NCBI GenBank assembly: GCA_964035575.1
Contig: OZ037905.1
Span: 769,001 to 833,000 of the forward strand
Direction: 5' to 3'
Length of the DNA stretch: 64,000 bases
From: Rhynchopus sp. YZ270_cl-10
Lineage: Eukaryota; Euglenozoa; Diplonemea; Diplonemida; Diplonemidae
Positions within the stretch are counted from its first letter, which is position 1. The number at the start of each line of letters is the position of its first letter. The notes below the pieces were generated by a model, which was not told the origin of the DNA, did not search any database, and saw nothing but the letters and a program-made list of their open reading frames with translations. The position numbers and the translations under genes were made by a program. Positions 30,726-41,136 of the stretch are shown here, piece after piece.

Positions 30726-31228
30726 TTTGTTGTGTATTCTGAATATTTGAGGGTAAGTAGTCCGGGTATTGTACTTTCGCACTGCCGGAAGAAAAAAAAA
30801 AAGAGAGAAATCGAGGCTTGGTAGGGAGGAAAGGTAGGAGAGTAGGGGGGGATATGTCCTTATCTTCTATTCTGTTTATGACTGCACAACGTAAAAGAAA
30901 AGAAAGAACCACGCAGTGTTTACTATGGCTAGGGGTCGAAAGGAGGGGGGGTTGGAGCTAGACAGGTTTGGAGGAGTGTGGGGTTATGTTATTCAGGGGT
31001 GTGACGCTATGTCAGGGAGAATGCCAAAAAAGAGTTTGTAAGATGAACCTAAGCCTCTCGTGCTTAGTCACCTAAAAAGAAAACATGTGCCGCAATTTTG
31101 TTCTCATCTTTTCAAAGAAAAACAAGAGGGTACTCATCGGTAAGTGATGACTCGATTGGCGTTTTTTAATGTTTTTTTGTAGTTTCGACAAATCACCTGA
31201 GGACGGGAGGGGGGGAGTTTTTTTTCTC
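30726..31228. other. Spacer between the Pro/Ser-rich gene and IFT43
   Basis: 503 bases with one clean family-A hairpin repeat at 31033-31074. No gene seen. Confidence 0.5.
31033..31074 (+). repeat. Family-A hairpin repeat
   Basis: Consensus copy, about 310 bases upstream of the Pro/Ser-rich gene and 155 bases after the IFT43 stop. Confidence 0.75.
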
Positions 31229-32175
31229 TCAAAGATCTTTTTCGCGGAGAATGGAAAGTGCCTCCTTGGTTGGGTCAATGTCTTTGATTTCCTCCTCTGC
31301 CTTTGCTTTGCTTGCCTGTGGGAATGGTTTTGTTTTTTGGTGTCGTTTTTTTTGATTAAATTTTTCCTTGTTTCCATACCTCCTCAGCCTCCTTCTCTGC
31401 CTGAAGCTCGGAACGCAGCTGGTGAAATAATGTCGCGGGTACCCACTGTTATATTTTAGTTTTAGTTTTTGAATACCCTCATTCGACACATGGAGTCTTT
31501 TTTTTTTGTTGCTGTCTTTTTCTTCTTTTTTTTCGTTGTATCAGCAAATGATTCAGACTATGTCAATAACTATGTCCAAAGCTGTACATTCTGTACAACA
31601 AAAATCGCCCAATAAAAAGGCTAACCATGCCCCCTTCTCGAAGCGTTTTCAAGGGTCAGCGCGCCTTTTTAAGATTATAAACTGGATTTTTTCCAAAATC
31701 TCATTTTCCCAAAAATTCCCCCCTCATGTTACAGTACCTCGACGTCCTCTTCATCGCGCGCGTTGTCCGGGAGGATGACGTCATGGAGGATGGAGATGTC
31801 GATGTCCTCGCCTGAGGAGGGGAGGTGCAGGGTGTCGTCCTTCTCAAGGTCTGGGAGGCCCTGCATCTGGGTGTTGTAGTTGCGTGGCGCCTCTGCGACC
31901 TGCTTTGTGATGTCCTCTGTGTCCAGCTCCTTCTCCGCCGGCGCATCCAACGCCGGTATCATCCCTGCTGCTGTCGCGCTCGTCTCCGTCTCCTCCCCAA
32001 AGTACCGCTCCTCAAACTTCTTCTCCTGCTCCCTCTGCTGCGCTTCGAGCTGGTCCTCCGAAGGCCCGCTATCCCACCCACCCCTCTTCCCACCTCCATC
32101 CGGAAGCTTCTCCCCTTCATCCGCACGGCGACCTGCCTTAGGACGCTTTTCAGGCATTTGCTCCATATCGTCCAT
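31229..32175 (-). CDS. IFT43: Intraflagellar transport protein 43 (IFT-A complex), 3 exons
   Basis: Exons 32175-31738, 31445-31380 and 31315-31229 join in phase 0 to give 196 residues. The N-terminal half is charged and disordered, as in other IFT43 proteins. The conserved C-terminal region is recognisable: IPALDAPAEKELDTEDI, then VAEAPRNYNTQMQGLPDLE, DIDISILHDVILPD, EEDVE and, across the splice, WVPATLFHQLRSEL, matching the animal pattern of acidic residues plus W..DHLFTEV. IFT43 is a small IFT-A subunit for retrograde transport in cilia. Donors are GTACTG and GTATGG; acceptors AACAG and CACAG. The tail after exon 2 is Lys/Glu-rich. Identification rests on family memory, not a search. Confidence 0.82.
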
Positions 32176-32447
32176 TTTTAAATTATTACCCTTTTTTGAA
32201 TGTAAAATAAGGAGAGGTAAATTTGTTGAAAGTTAGAAGTGTGATCTAAGCAAAAATTCACCTAAAGAAAGAATGTAAAAAGGACAAAAAAACAACAGCT
32301 TTCCCATAGGGTTTCCTTTAGGCTATTCCCTTGAGTGGCGTTGTCTGTTTACTCTTCTCAATGTAAAATAAGAGGGAAAAAAATAAGTGTTGAAAATGTC
32401 GTTTCTTTGCCCCCAGTTCAAGGGGGGATGGGGAGGAGAGGGGAGAA

Positions 32448-35400
32448 CTACTGATCTACGGGAGGGAACTGCGAGGCAAAGGAGAGTGCTAGATAGGGGC
32501 ATGCTGAGGCCTCGAGAGGTGCCTTCCAGGGGACGTCTTCGGGAGCTTCGCGGTCCTCTTGCGCAACGTCGAGGACACCGTTCATGATGTAGTTCTGTGT
32601 GATGTGTGGTTTGATAACAGATTTACAGTGCACAACGCCTCAACGGGGTATAGCCGGTGTGGCCGGTGCGGTGGGGAGGGAATAAGCCTCACGGAGAGAT
32701 GGTATTTTCATTGTTTTTTGCTGTCCACAATCACTTATAGATTTGGACTAAAACGTTGGTCAAAAGCTGTACCACAGAAAGGCAGTTTGTCCATTTATGA
32801 AAATGTGGTTTTTTGTATTAGACAATCCGAGGGTGAGCTCCACGCTATTTTTGGTTTTCCATACGATCGCAGGGTCCTGGAGGTGTTGAAGTCGCTCCTT
32901 GACATCGAGACAGCGCTGGCGGCGGAGCTGGTTCGCTTCGTGCATAGCAGCGATACACGGGTTGGCTGCGTCGGCTGTGGGAGGGTTCTTGCCGACGTTT
33001 TCCGCTGCCTCCTCGGGCACCACGGGGGCCCCCTCCTCCCCCGCCTCTCTGCCTGCCGCCCCTGCACCACTGCCCTGCGCCTTCTGTGGTGCGTCACCTT
33101 CGAGCAACGTTGTCCGCGTCTTCTCGCGCGTGATGTCGACCAGCCGAGCAACCGCCGCCTTCACCTCCTGCTCGCACTCCACACCAGCCTCCTCCTTCCT
33201 CTTGATCAGCTCTGATGCCTCAAGCGTGGAGCGGAGAAGGCGAACGTTGTGCTGTGGGGTTTTTGAGATACGTTTTGTACTTTGAGGAATTAGAACAACC
33301 AAAAGACCTTTTGAAAAATAGTTTCAAAAAAGGTCCCAGAAAGTGAGGTATACCTGGTCTGACATATTTGACTGTGAAAGGAAGTAGAGCAACTTCGAGA
33401 CCGTTTCCTTTGCCTTTTCGATGAACATGGACTTCCCCTTGCGTCCGTCGCCTCCTCCAAACACTTCAAAGTCGTCGTCACCCTCGATCACAAAGACCTC
33501 AAGGTCATCTGTTATCTCGTCCTCCCCGCTTTCCGTGTCGCTCATCTCGTCTTCGGTTGTGCTCTCCTCGCTTGAGCTTGGTGTTGCGGTCAGCACCTCC
33601 GTCGCCGCAGCAATGCCTGCACAGAGCCCTTCTGCAAGCTCCTCCATCCACGGCTCCAGGGTGCGTGCCTTGGGAGGCACCGAGACGGTCATCTCCTTCG
33701 GTGTGAGCACAACGTCGGAGCAGCTCCCAGAAGAGTCCTCTATTATGCCCTGTGGAAAATGATAATGTTTTTCAGAAAAGTTGGGAGTACCCTATCCCTA
33801 ACGACCCTTAACATACCCGTAAATGAACACGGACGCAGAGCTTTGACGACTGAGTCCAGAGTGTGAGGCGCAGAGAAGGTGATAGGGCGAAGACAAGCTG
33901 CGACCCCCAGGTCCCGTCTGTTGTGACTGCGGGGGTGAAGGTTGGGTCGTCGTGCGTGAGGGGTGAAGTGCCTTTGAGGCGCGATGCTGCGGGGCTGTGG
34001 AGCCACTCTGAGATGCTTGCGAGGGGTGTGCTGGGGTGCAGGCATGCGGTGCTGCCGTCCTGCGCGACCCAGATGTGGAAATTCGTCACCGCCAGCTGAT
34101 CACAACACCACAGATTCCATGAGGACAACCCGGCCTGCGGGTTGTTCAGGATCTCCCTACGCGATGTGCCCCCACTGCGCACTGTACGCAACGCCTCTGC
34201 ACCACAGCTGGCACACCGTCCACGCGAAGCAGACGGTATCAAACACGCGGCACACCGTTGATACGGTGCAGACAACGTCGCCCCCACCTCCGACACCACA
34301 ACCGGTGCATCCGGTTCGCTCACCGAAGTGTATATCCCATACAGCCCCTCCGCCGTGTAGTGCCCCGTCAGGTAGTACAAATGCCACCTCCCGTTGTCGC
34401 GCATCAACGTGATGGGCTCTGCGCTGGACTCTTCGAAGTAAAAGAAGTGCTTTGAGATGCGTGTCAGGTGGCGTGATACACCAGGTTCGCAGCTCAGCTG
34501 CACGCAGGGTATTTCCTGAGTGGCATGCAACGCCCTAGCGGCACGTGGCAGGAAGTACTGTGGCATGCGTATCTTACTACCGTTGCGGATGAAGTTGAGA
34601 ACCTGCTCAACCCCTTGCCGCTGCAGACTAGAGCCCCCCCCTCTCTTCCCCGACTGAATCCGGGTGAAGAACGCTGGCGCCTCCATCGACCTCCCAGAAA
34701 GCGTAGTCAACGGATGTGCCTCGCCCGGCAACGTCATCGCTGCCTCCACCCGCTCCGGGTTCGCGACACTGAAGAACAGCAAAAACCATCGCCGGTTGAA
34801 TGACGCCGCACAGTACACATACCCCTCCACCTCCACCACCTCCCCTGTGTCCAGCCAGGTCATGGACCCCCCTATTAAAAACTTACTGCTCTTCTCGAGG
34901 CTGAACACACAGCTCCGGGTCAATGGGACCGGCGCGTTCTCCTTCCACAGAAGGAACAGCCCGATCCATTTGTCCTTCACAAACTCATCGATGATACGCT
35001 CTGTGCTAGCCTCGTTGGTAGACTCTGTTGAATACACTTCATAGATACTATCATACGCGACGTTGTACACTGGTGGTGTGTAGGGAGCGAACGCCTGTCT
35101 TAGCACCTTATTCACCGCTTCTTTGTGCGTTATCGATCGCTTTTTATGCATAGAGTCGAACAAATGAATTACACAGCCACTCACAAAGGATGTAACCAAC
35201 ACACCGTTCTCATCAACGACCTTCCCATTCGCTAGGTCACCGCGCAGAAGAAGCTGGAACCCTGCTTTAATAAATTCACGCCACAGAGCGTCCGCACCGA
35301 GGTGGTGTAGCGGGGGCAGGGCTGTACAGTCGATAAGGAAGACGCTGCTTTCCTCGCAGGCCTGCGCCTTTTGGGGGCTGAGGAGGGTGTGGATTTGGTC

Positions 35401-35706
35401 CGGCTTCTGTGGTTCACATATGCGAAGGAGCTTTGAGTTTGCGGATCGTTGCGTTTGTTGCTCCCGCCATATGGCCCCGGCAACGTTGACCGCAGGCAGT
35501 GCGGCAAGACATGCCTCCAGCCCTGCACCATCTCGCAGCTCCCCCGCAACGTAGCGTGACACATCAATGTGCAAAGGGTCAGAGTGGTCTTCCTCATCCA
35601 CATCCTGTTGGGTCTCCAAGTACTGCACCCTGCGGGCAAGAACGCGGATCACATTTTCAAGTGCTTGTATTTTAGCATTTAATGCTTGGGTTGTTTCCGT
35701 GCCCAT
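32448..35706 (-). CDS. Unrecognised four-exon protein, about 939 residues
   Basis: Exons 35706-33817, 33749-33354, 33251-32865 and 32594-32448 join at phase-0 junctions throughout, with donors GTATGT, GTATAC and GTATGG and CAG acceptors. It begins MGTETTQALNAKIQALENV, a coiled coil to about residue 35. A large folded region follows with several WF/YY-rich beta-like segments (WLDTGEVVEVEGYVYCAASF; FNRRWFLLFFSVANP; NGRWHLYYLTGHYTAEG) and a possible zinc knuckle (CAACLIPSASRGRCASCG, about residue 490). Exon 2 is acidic; exon 3 has a coiled coil then an Ala/Glu/Gly-rich linker. No family was recognised. TTCCTTACAG ends two bases before the ATG, so an upstream exon or a trans-splice site is likely. 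It lies 273 bases upstream of IFT43 on the same strand. Confidence 0.72.
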
Positions 35707-36411
35707 CACTGTAAGGAATGAACGGTAGTTTTTAGGGGGAGGGAGGAGAGGGAGAGGAGAGAGGAAAAAAAAATAGACTTTTTTTTTTAAATCAGGATTT
35801 GAAAAGAAAGGTCTGGTTGTGTGGAGTCGGCGTTCTAGGTGGGAGGCAGAGAGGGGGAGGGAATAGGGAAGAGAGGAACAGAATGTATCATTTTGTAAAA
35901 AGCTGACTTTAAAACACAGTTAAGGCTTTTAGGTCTAGCTTACAAAACTTTTTTGAGGAAGCGTCGCAAAAATTGGGGGATTTTTTTTTACACGAAATAG
36001 CATTTTGTCGGGGCGGGGGGGGTACGTTTGGATCCCTTTCGGATACGTCACGATAATAACACAGAAGGTGATTCTGAAACTAAAGAACGCTTAGATATGC
36101 CTCGTGTGCACACAATAGCTTTTATTTAAAATACAACCCTTGCTGAATAGTGACTAACAAATACACAAAATGGATTTGACACGAAAAGAGAGGAAGGAAA
36201 AAGAACACTAAGGGTGTTGAGTGAACAACCCCTCTCGTGGGAGCGGATGGTTGGAATGTATGTCTGTTGTGCAAATGCTTGCAACACGGAGGCCTGAATG
36301 AGAGCTCTGTACTGTCTCGCAAAAAGGAATGGTCTGTTGTTTTTTGCAGAGATGAACCGAAGCCTCGCAAGTGCTTCAAAACAAAAGCAACATAAAATAA
36401 AAGAAAAGAAA

Positions 36412-36453
36412 AGTTTATAAGATGACCCTAAGCCTCTCGTGCTTAGTCACCTT
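36412..36453 (+). repeat. Family-A hairpin repeat
   Basis: gtttataagatgaccctaag, then loop and gcttagtcacct; upstream of the 939-residue gene. Confidence 0.75.
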
Positions 36454-36844
36454 GAAATAAAATGAAATAAAATAAAACATCGGTAAGATTGATGCCAACC
36501 TCGCGTACTAACCTTGATACTGTAAAAAGGGAGGGGATTTTTTTAAAAAAAGGGGGGGTACAAAACGTCTCGACAGACGCAAAACACTCGTAAAAAAAGT
36601 AACTCTTCACGATATTCGACTAACTGATTAACTGTTATGTCCACCTTTTACGCAGGAAGAGACAGTGTTGCAAAAGGAACAATGGCTAACTAATGAACGT
36701 TTCTTTTGGCTTTCTTTTATTTTACCAGGTCTTTTTTACCACGCACACATGCGAGAGGGGAAAGTATTGACGGCACACGCACAAAAGGAGCGTACAATGA
36801 CAGCACCCACCGCCCTGTCAACGGAGAATTTTGAAAGAAAGAGA

Positions 36845-36902
36845 AATAGAAAGTGCAAACGCATAACCGTACATACACCGTACATCGACGGACGCAGGCA
36901 CT
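36845..36902 (+). repeat. Family-B short repeat
   Basis: atagaaagtgcaaacgcata, later gacggacgcaggcact; the middle contains a doubled ccgtacat unit. Confidence 0.6.
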
Positions 36903-37413
36903 GGAAATAAACAACACTTATAAAAACGAACCTTCGCCTCTCGCGAGCACCGTGGTACTGTTCCGAGAAATGAACAAGCTTCGGAAAAAGGTTCATCACC
37001 CCTCCTCTATCTGCTCAAAAGAAAAAGAAAAAAAAAGAAACGTTGGTAATACGAGCCTAAGCCTCTTACGTAGTCAGCGAAAATGACTTAGAGAGTGAGC
37101 CGTTACATTCTATCCATATGAGGGGGAATGGCTTTTGTAAAAGAGAAAAAGAAAAAACGCAATTTTGTACCCCGATTTTAGCTTTGTTGCACTAAAACCT
37201 TGTCCCGCTGCTGTCCCTGTTTTTTGCCAGCTGTGTGTGCAAAAAAAACGTAGGCAATGCGGGGGGAATTTAGTTTTCTTCCTCTCTCTCACTTATTCTG
37301 GTTTTCGTTCGAGCGTTGTACAGGTCAACCAACATTTTGGTGTGCAAGGACATACGTTTCATGTTTCATTTGACACGTGGTGTTGTAGACCAATAAACAA
37401 CAGGTTGTGGAGA

Positions 37414-39012
37414 CTACTTTGCAATAGAGGTGACCTTCACAGGGAAGCCTGTCTCTGTGCCAAGCTGCCACGTAACAGCGAACTCAACAACAGGCACAAA
37501 CCCAGGCACACTGTCAAATTCATACGAGGCAAGCAGAGTGAGCAGCGCAATCTTTGTTTCTGTCATCGCCACAGACTTCCCAAGACAGAGACGCTGGCCT
37601 GCGTTGAAGGTGTTGAACGTGAAGTCGTCGTACACAGCGACCTTCTGCGCACCTGTCTCGGGGTCTGTGACAAGCCACCTCTCAGGCTTCCACTCCGACA
37701 CATCCTCGCCCCACACCTTGGGGTTGCGGTTGCTGCAGTAGGGGCTGAAGGAGACCACTTCACCTGCATACACCTTGACCCCTGACGGGAGCACGGTGTC
37801 CTGCACGCACACCTTCTCGTTGGCAGGGACGGGTGGCTGGAGACGGATGCATTCCATAAAGACGGCCTCCGTGAGTGGTGTGTCCTCGATGTCGTCGTAA
37901 GAAAGGTTCTCCTGCACGCGGCCCTGGAAGCAGTGCATCGCCTCGTCACGGATCTTCTGCTGCCATGCTTTGTTCTCTGGTGCAGAAAGGAACTGCACAC
38001 ACGACGTGATCGCAGAGGCAGTGGTATCCCTTCCTGCCATGATGTTGTTCAGCACCATGTCCTTCAGGTACTGCTTCGTGTACTGTGTGCCCTCCTCCTC
38101 TCCGCTCTCGATGAACAGCGCCATGAGACTGCAGTCGTCTTTCAAGACTTCGTCTCTGATCTCACCATCCGCATCGAAGTAAGCATCGACAGTCTCGGTC
38201 AGATATTTGTCAACGAGGGTGAGCGACTCAGCCATCTCCTTTTCAGTAGAGCGGTTGAAGAATTTGTTGATCTTCCACCACGGCTGCAGGAAACGCGAGC
38301 AGGAGATCCGTTGTGCAACATCAAAGCTTTGCGTGAAGCGGTTGTCACTGTTGTTCGCATCAACATTCTTTTTGTACTGACTCGCAAGGGAATGGGTGTT
38401 TCTGTTGAATGCAATCTCGTTGATTGCATCAAATGTAAAAGCAAAGAAAATGGGCTGCACATCGACAGCCTTGCCAGTGTCTGCGTACTGACTGAAGCAG
38501 CGCACCATCTCCTGGGCATGCTCGCCAAACACATTTGACATTCTGTCCTTCAGCTTCCTGCGGAGGAAGAGACGCGAGGAGACCACGCGGTGGTGCTTCC
38601 AGACCTCCCCGTTGCTGTTGAAGATGCCCTCTCCAAGCAGGTCTTTGAAGATGGTCAAATACTTCCTCGACTTCTCGAATGAGTAGAAGTTGTCACGAAG
38701 AATGCACTTCAGGTCGTCTGGGTGCACAATGTAGATCTGGCTGAACCCACCCATCACACCAAACCCATACGGCTTCCAGTCGTTCGATTCCAAGTTTCTC
38801 CGATGAAATTCGCCAAGCGATATCTCCTTGTTCTTCAACACAGCCTTCACAATACGGCGAGTGATGCCCCAAAACGGTTCATTGATCGGGTGCAAAGGAA
38901 GTCCCTTCGGCCGCCCAGCCTTGAAGTACCACACCAACGACGCAAGGGACAACACACACAACGCAGCAGTGCCGTACAGCATCTCCATCACAAAGGGTGA
39001 CAACAGCTCCAT
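37414..39012 (-). CDS. Cytochrome P450 copy 1, CYP86/CYP4-like
   Basis: Single-exon gene of 532 residues with the P450 landmarks in order: an N-terminal membrane anchor (about 8-30; MLYGTAALCVLSLASLVWYF), I-helix AGRDTTASAITS, ExxR in MECIRLQPPVP, KPERW, and heme loop FNAGQRLCLGK with ligand Cys476. The loop and ExxR context resemble plant CYP86 and animal CYP4 fatty-acid omega-hydroxylases, so the likely reaction is ER-bound hydroxylation of a fatty acid or similar lipid using electrons from P450 reductase. It is the most divergent of the seven close copies (C-terminus GTETGFPVKVTSIAK). The start is the ATG at 39012, conserved as MELLSPFVME in most paralogues; CTTCAG lies about 30 bases before it. 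Confidence 0.92.
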   Translation of the reverse strand: MELLSPFVMEMLYGTAALCVLSLASLVWYFKAGRPKGLPLHPINEPFWGITRRIVKAVLKNKEISLGEFHRRNLESNDWKPYGFGVMGGFSQIYIVHPDDLKCILRDNFYSFEKSRKYLTIFKDLLGEGIFNSNGEVWKHHRVVSSRLFLRRKLKDRMSNVFGEHAQEMVRCFSQYADTGKAVDVQPIFFAFTFDAINEIAFNRNTHSLASQYKKNVDANNSDNRFTQSFDVAQRISCSRFLQPWWKINKFFNRSTEKEMAESLTLVDKYLTETVDAYFDADGEIRDEVLKDDCSLMALFIESGEEEGTQYTKQYLKDMVLNNIMAGRDTTASAITSCVQFLSAPENKAWQQKIRDEAMHCFQGRVQENLSYDDIEDTPLTEAVFMECIRLQPPVPANEKVCVQDTVLPSGVKVYAGEVVSFSPYCSNRNPKVWGEDVSEWKPERWLVTDPETGAQKVAVYDDFTFNTFNAGQRLCLGKSVAMTETKIALLTLLASYEFDSVPGFVPVVEFAVTWQLGTETGFPVKVTSIAK

Positions 39013-39175
39013 GATGGAAAAGAGAGACAACGGCAAAAAACACTGAAGAAGGGGTTGGATTAGGAAAATGCAGGCCGGGAAAAAAAAATCGCTTTTTTTT
39101 AAAGATTGTTGAAGAATTTAAGATTGTATTGTCGCAATAAAAGAGAGAACACAGTGGGGAGGGGAGAGAATGTAG

Positions 39176-39210
39176 CTGATATAGTAAGCCCTCGCAGTGC
39201 TTAGGCACCT
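39176..39210 (+). repeat. Family-A repeat (diverged), P450 copy 1 flank
   Basis: agtaagccctcgcagtgctt, then aggcacct; duplicated at 42896-42931 with the spacer. Confidence 0.5.
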
Positions 39211-39809
39211 TTTGGAAGGCTGCAATGATTTGAAAGGATCTCGGTTGAGCGAAACACTACCCTAGGTGTGAATTCTTGGGAGTGTCCGTGCAACCGGCAA
39301 GAGGCTGAATACTCACGAAAGGTGTCAAATGTGGACCGCTTTCAGTGTTCATATTACATATGTCTATCAGAAATAGTACTGTCATGGGTGTGGATATGTA
39401 ACAATCTTTTTTCCACGAAAGGGTTCATTGTGGTGTCTTCATTTTCGTTCGAGTGTCGCCGACAGGTCAGCCAACGTTTCAGTGCAAAAGAAGAAATAGA
39501 AAACGACTTCAGGATATGACAGTTAAATGAAATAAAGAAAACACTTTTTCGTTTATCGCACCGCAAAAGGTTTGTGTTTTTCACTGATGAATGTGAGTGA
39601 TGTTAGTGGAAAACCAATACGCTAAAGCGGGCACGCACCATCCGTCGTTTTCCATTTCTATTCGTCAATGCTTGATAACACAAAAAAAAAAAATGCTTGT
39701 TATTCGTTGAGTACTCGGCAGTGTGTATCAAGTAAAGATTGTTGAAACAAATTCCCGCGGCTTCGATAGAACAAAACGAATTCACACATCTTGTAAAGGA
39801 TAACCTTTT

Positions 39810-39918
39810 GGGGAAATTAACATAATACCCACGTTACTAATACCTCTTTGTGATAATACCCAGTAGGTATTCATTCGTAATTGGGTATTAGTAACGTAGG
39901 TGTTATAGCAATTTCCCC
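39810..39918. mobile_element. MITE-like palindromic element, 109 bp
   Basis: Imperfect inverted repeat with ends GGGGAAATT / AATTTCCCC and inner arms reading acgttactaatacc / ggtattagtaacgt. Flanked by TAACCTTTT on the left and TAACCCTTTT on the right, a likely 9-10-bp target duplication. In the paralogous spacer (about 43355-43410) only the right half survives. Confidence 0.7.
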
Positions 39919-40020
39919 TAACCCTTTTCCTTGTGTGATTCACTCTTCTTACTAAGTTGCTGGGGGGTGGCAGAAAGCGGGCTGGAAAACAAAATGTTGA
40001 AAAATGCAGCAAGAAAGTTA

Positions 40021-40108
40021 CGCCAAGGGGGACCACGGTCCCCCCCAATATTTTTCCCAGAAAAATCCGGATTTTTACAGGGGTTTGGGGGGGGACCATG
40101 GTCCCCCC
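40021..40108. repeat. GGACC-palindrome repeat, copy 1
   Basis: Nearly identical to 54851-54948. It starts cgccaag, then a palindrome gggaccacggtccc, an A/T core (atttttcccagaaaaatccgg), and a second palindrome gggaccatggtccc. It is absent from the paralogous spacer at 43500. Confidence 0.8.
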
Positions 40109-41136
40109 AAAGAAAAATGGGGTTTTGGGTTGTAGATGACCCCCCGTGGTCATGTGACCCCACCGTGCAGAGCATTTGGCTCGCCGTGTCAAAAGTGGAA
40201 GAAAAGGGGGGCAAAATCTAAAACAAAAAAAGAAAAAAGTAGCGTACCGTGCGCCTGCGCGGCGCTGTGTTGCTGGCTATTTGATGTTGTTATATCCCCA
40301 TTGATACTTCTGTGTTTGCCCCTTCTTTAAGGAGGCTTCGATGCAAGCAACGAGTACATTCACTTTCTATTACATGTTCCAACTGCAGCACTGTAGCGAC
40401 ATACAACGAAAAAAGCAAATGCCATCACCCTCTCACAAGACCTTTACCTTGTTAAGCTTCCACCCCCGACCTCCAAACGAACCACCTCTACCAGACAACA
40501 CACCTGGGAAGCTTAACACGGCGGAAACCCTGAAACAAACAACAAAAAAAAAAAAAAAACAAAATATGCAGGTATCTCGTGTTGGATGCAGGCACGTAAA
40601 AAAGAAGTTGAAAGTGCAATAAAAATGTTTTGTAAAGTATAAGATGAACACAACCCTCACGCTTGGTCTGCTTAACTCAAAGAAAGTAAAGTTTTGGGTT
40701 CCGAAAGTACTACAGGGGCTAGACAACAGATAATGGTAGCAAAGGTGGGGTTTGCGCTTCCTTGTTAAGTTACGTTTGAAAACCACATACAAAATTGCGA
40801 GTTGCTGTTCTTGATGGCGAGGATGAGGAACTGACAAAAAGGAGCAAAAAATACCCCGCAATGAAAAGTTCCCCCGTTCTCAAAGCCCAACCTTGCCGAG
40901 GCAAAAAGAAGGCACAAGCCCAGAAGAGCGAATAACAGTCAAAAAACATTTTCTATTCGCATTTCATATTTGTACCCCCCGACACGTTGTATCGTTCAAA
41001 CACAGCAGCACACAGACATGTGGGGAAAACGCTATCAAAGTTCAAACCACAAAAGACAGCTCGCATGAAAAAAAAAAAAAAAACTCAGAGTACACTTCAT
41101 AAATAAACAGGAGAACGCACGGCGGTTGCGTTGCAA

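Larger units (their letters stand above)
35707..37413. other. Spacer between the 939-residue gene and the P450 array
   Basis: 1.7 kb without a gene. It carries family-A repeats (36412-36453 and partials near 36350 and 37045) and a family-B repeat (36845-36902). Around 37310-37350 (ttttcgttcgagcg..caggtcaaccaac) it matches the duplicated P450 spacers near 39440 and 43185. Confidence 0.55.
39013..41136. repeat. P450 spacer, duplicated unit copy 1
   Basis: Matches 42736-44452 in long collinear blocks (39034-39360 with 42760-43085; 39430-39800 with 43165-43360; 40560-41100 with 43565-44420), so P450 copies 1 and 2 arose with their spacers. Compared with its partner, this copy retains a full 109-bp palindromic element at 39810-39918 and an 88-bp GGACC-rich repeat at 40021-40108. 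No other gene seen. Confidence 0.85.
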
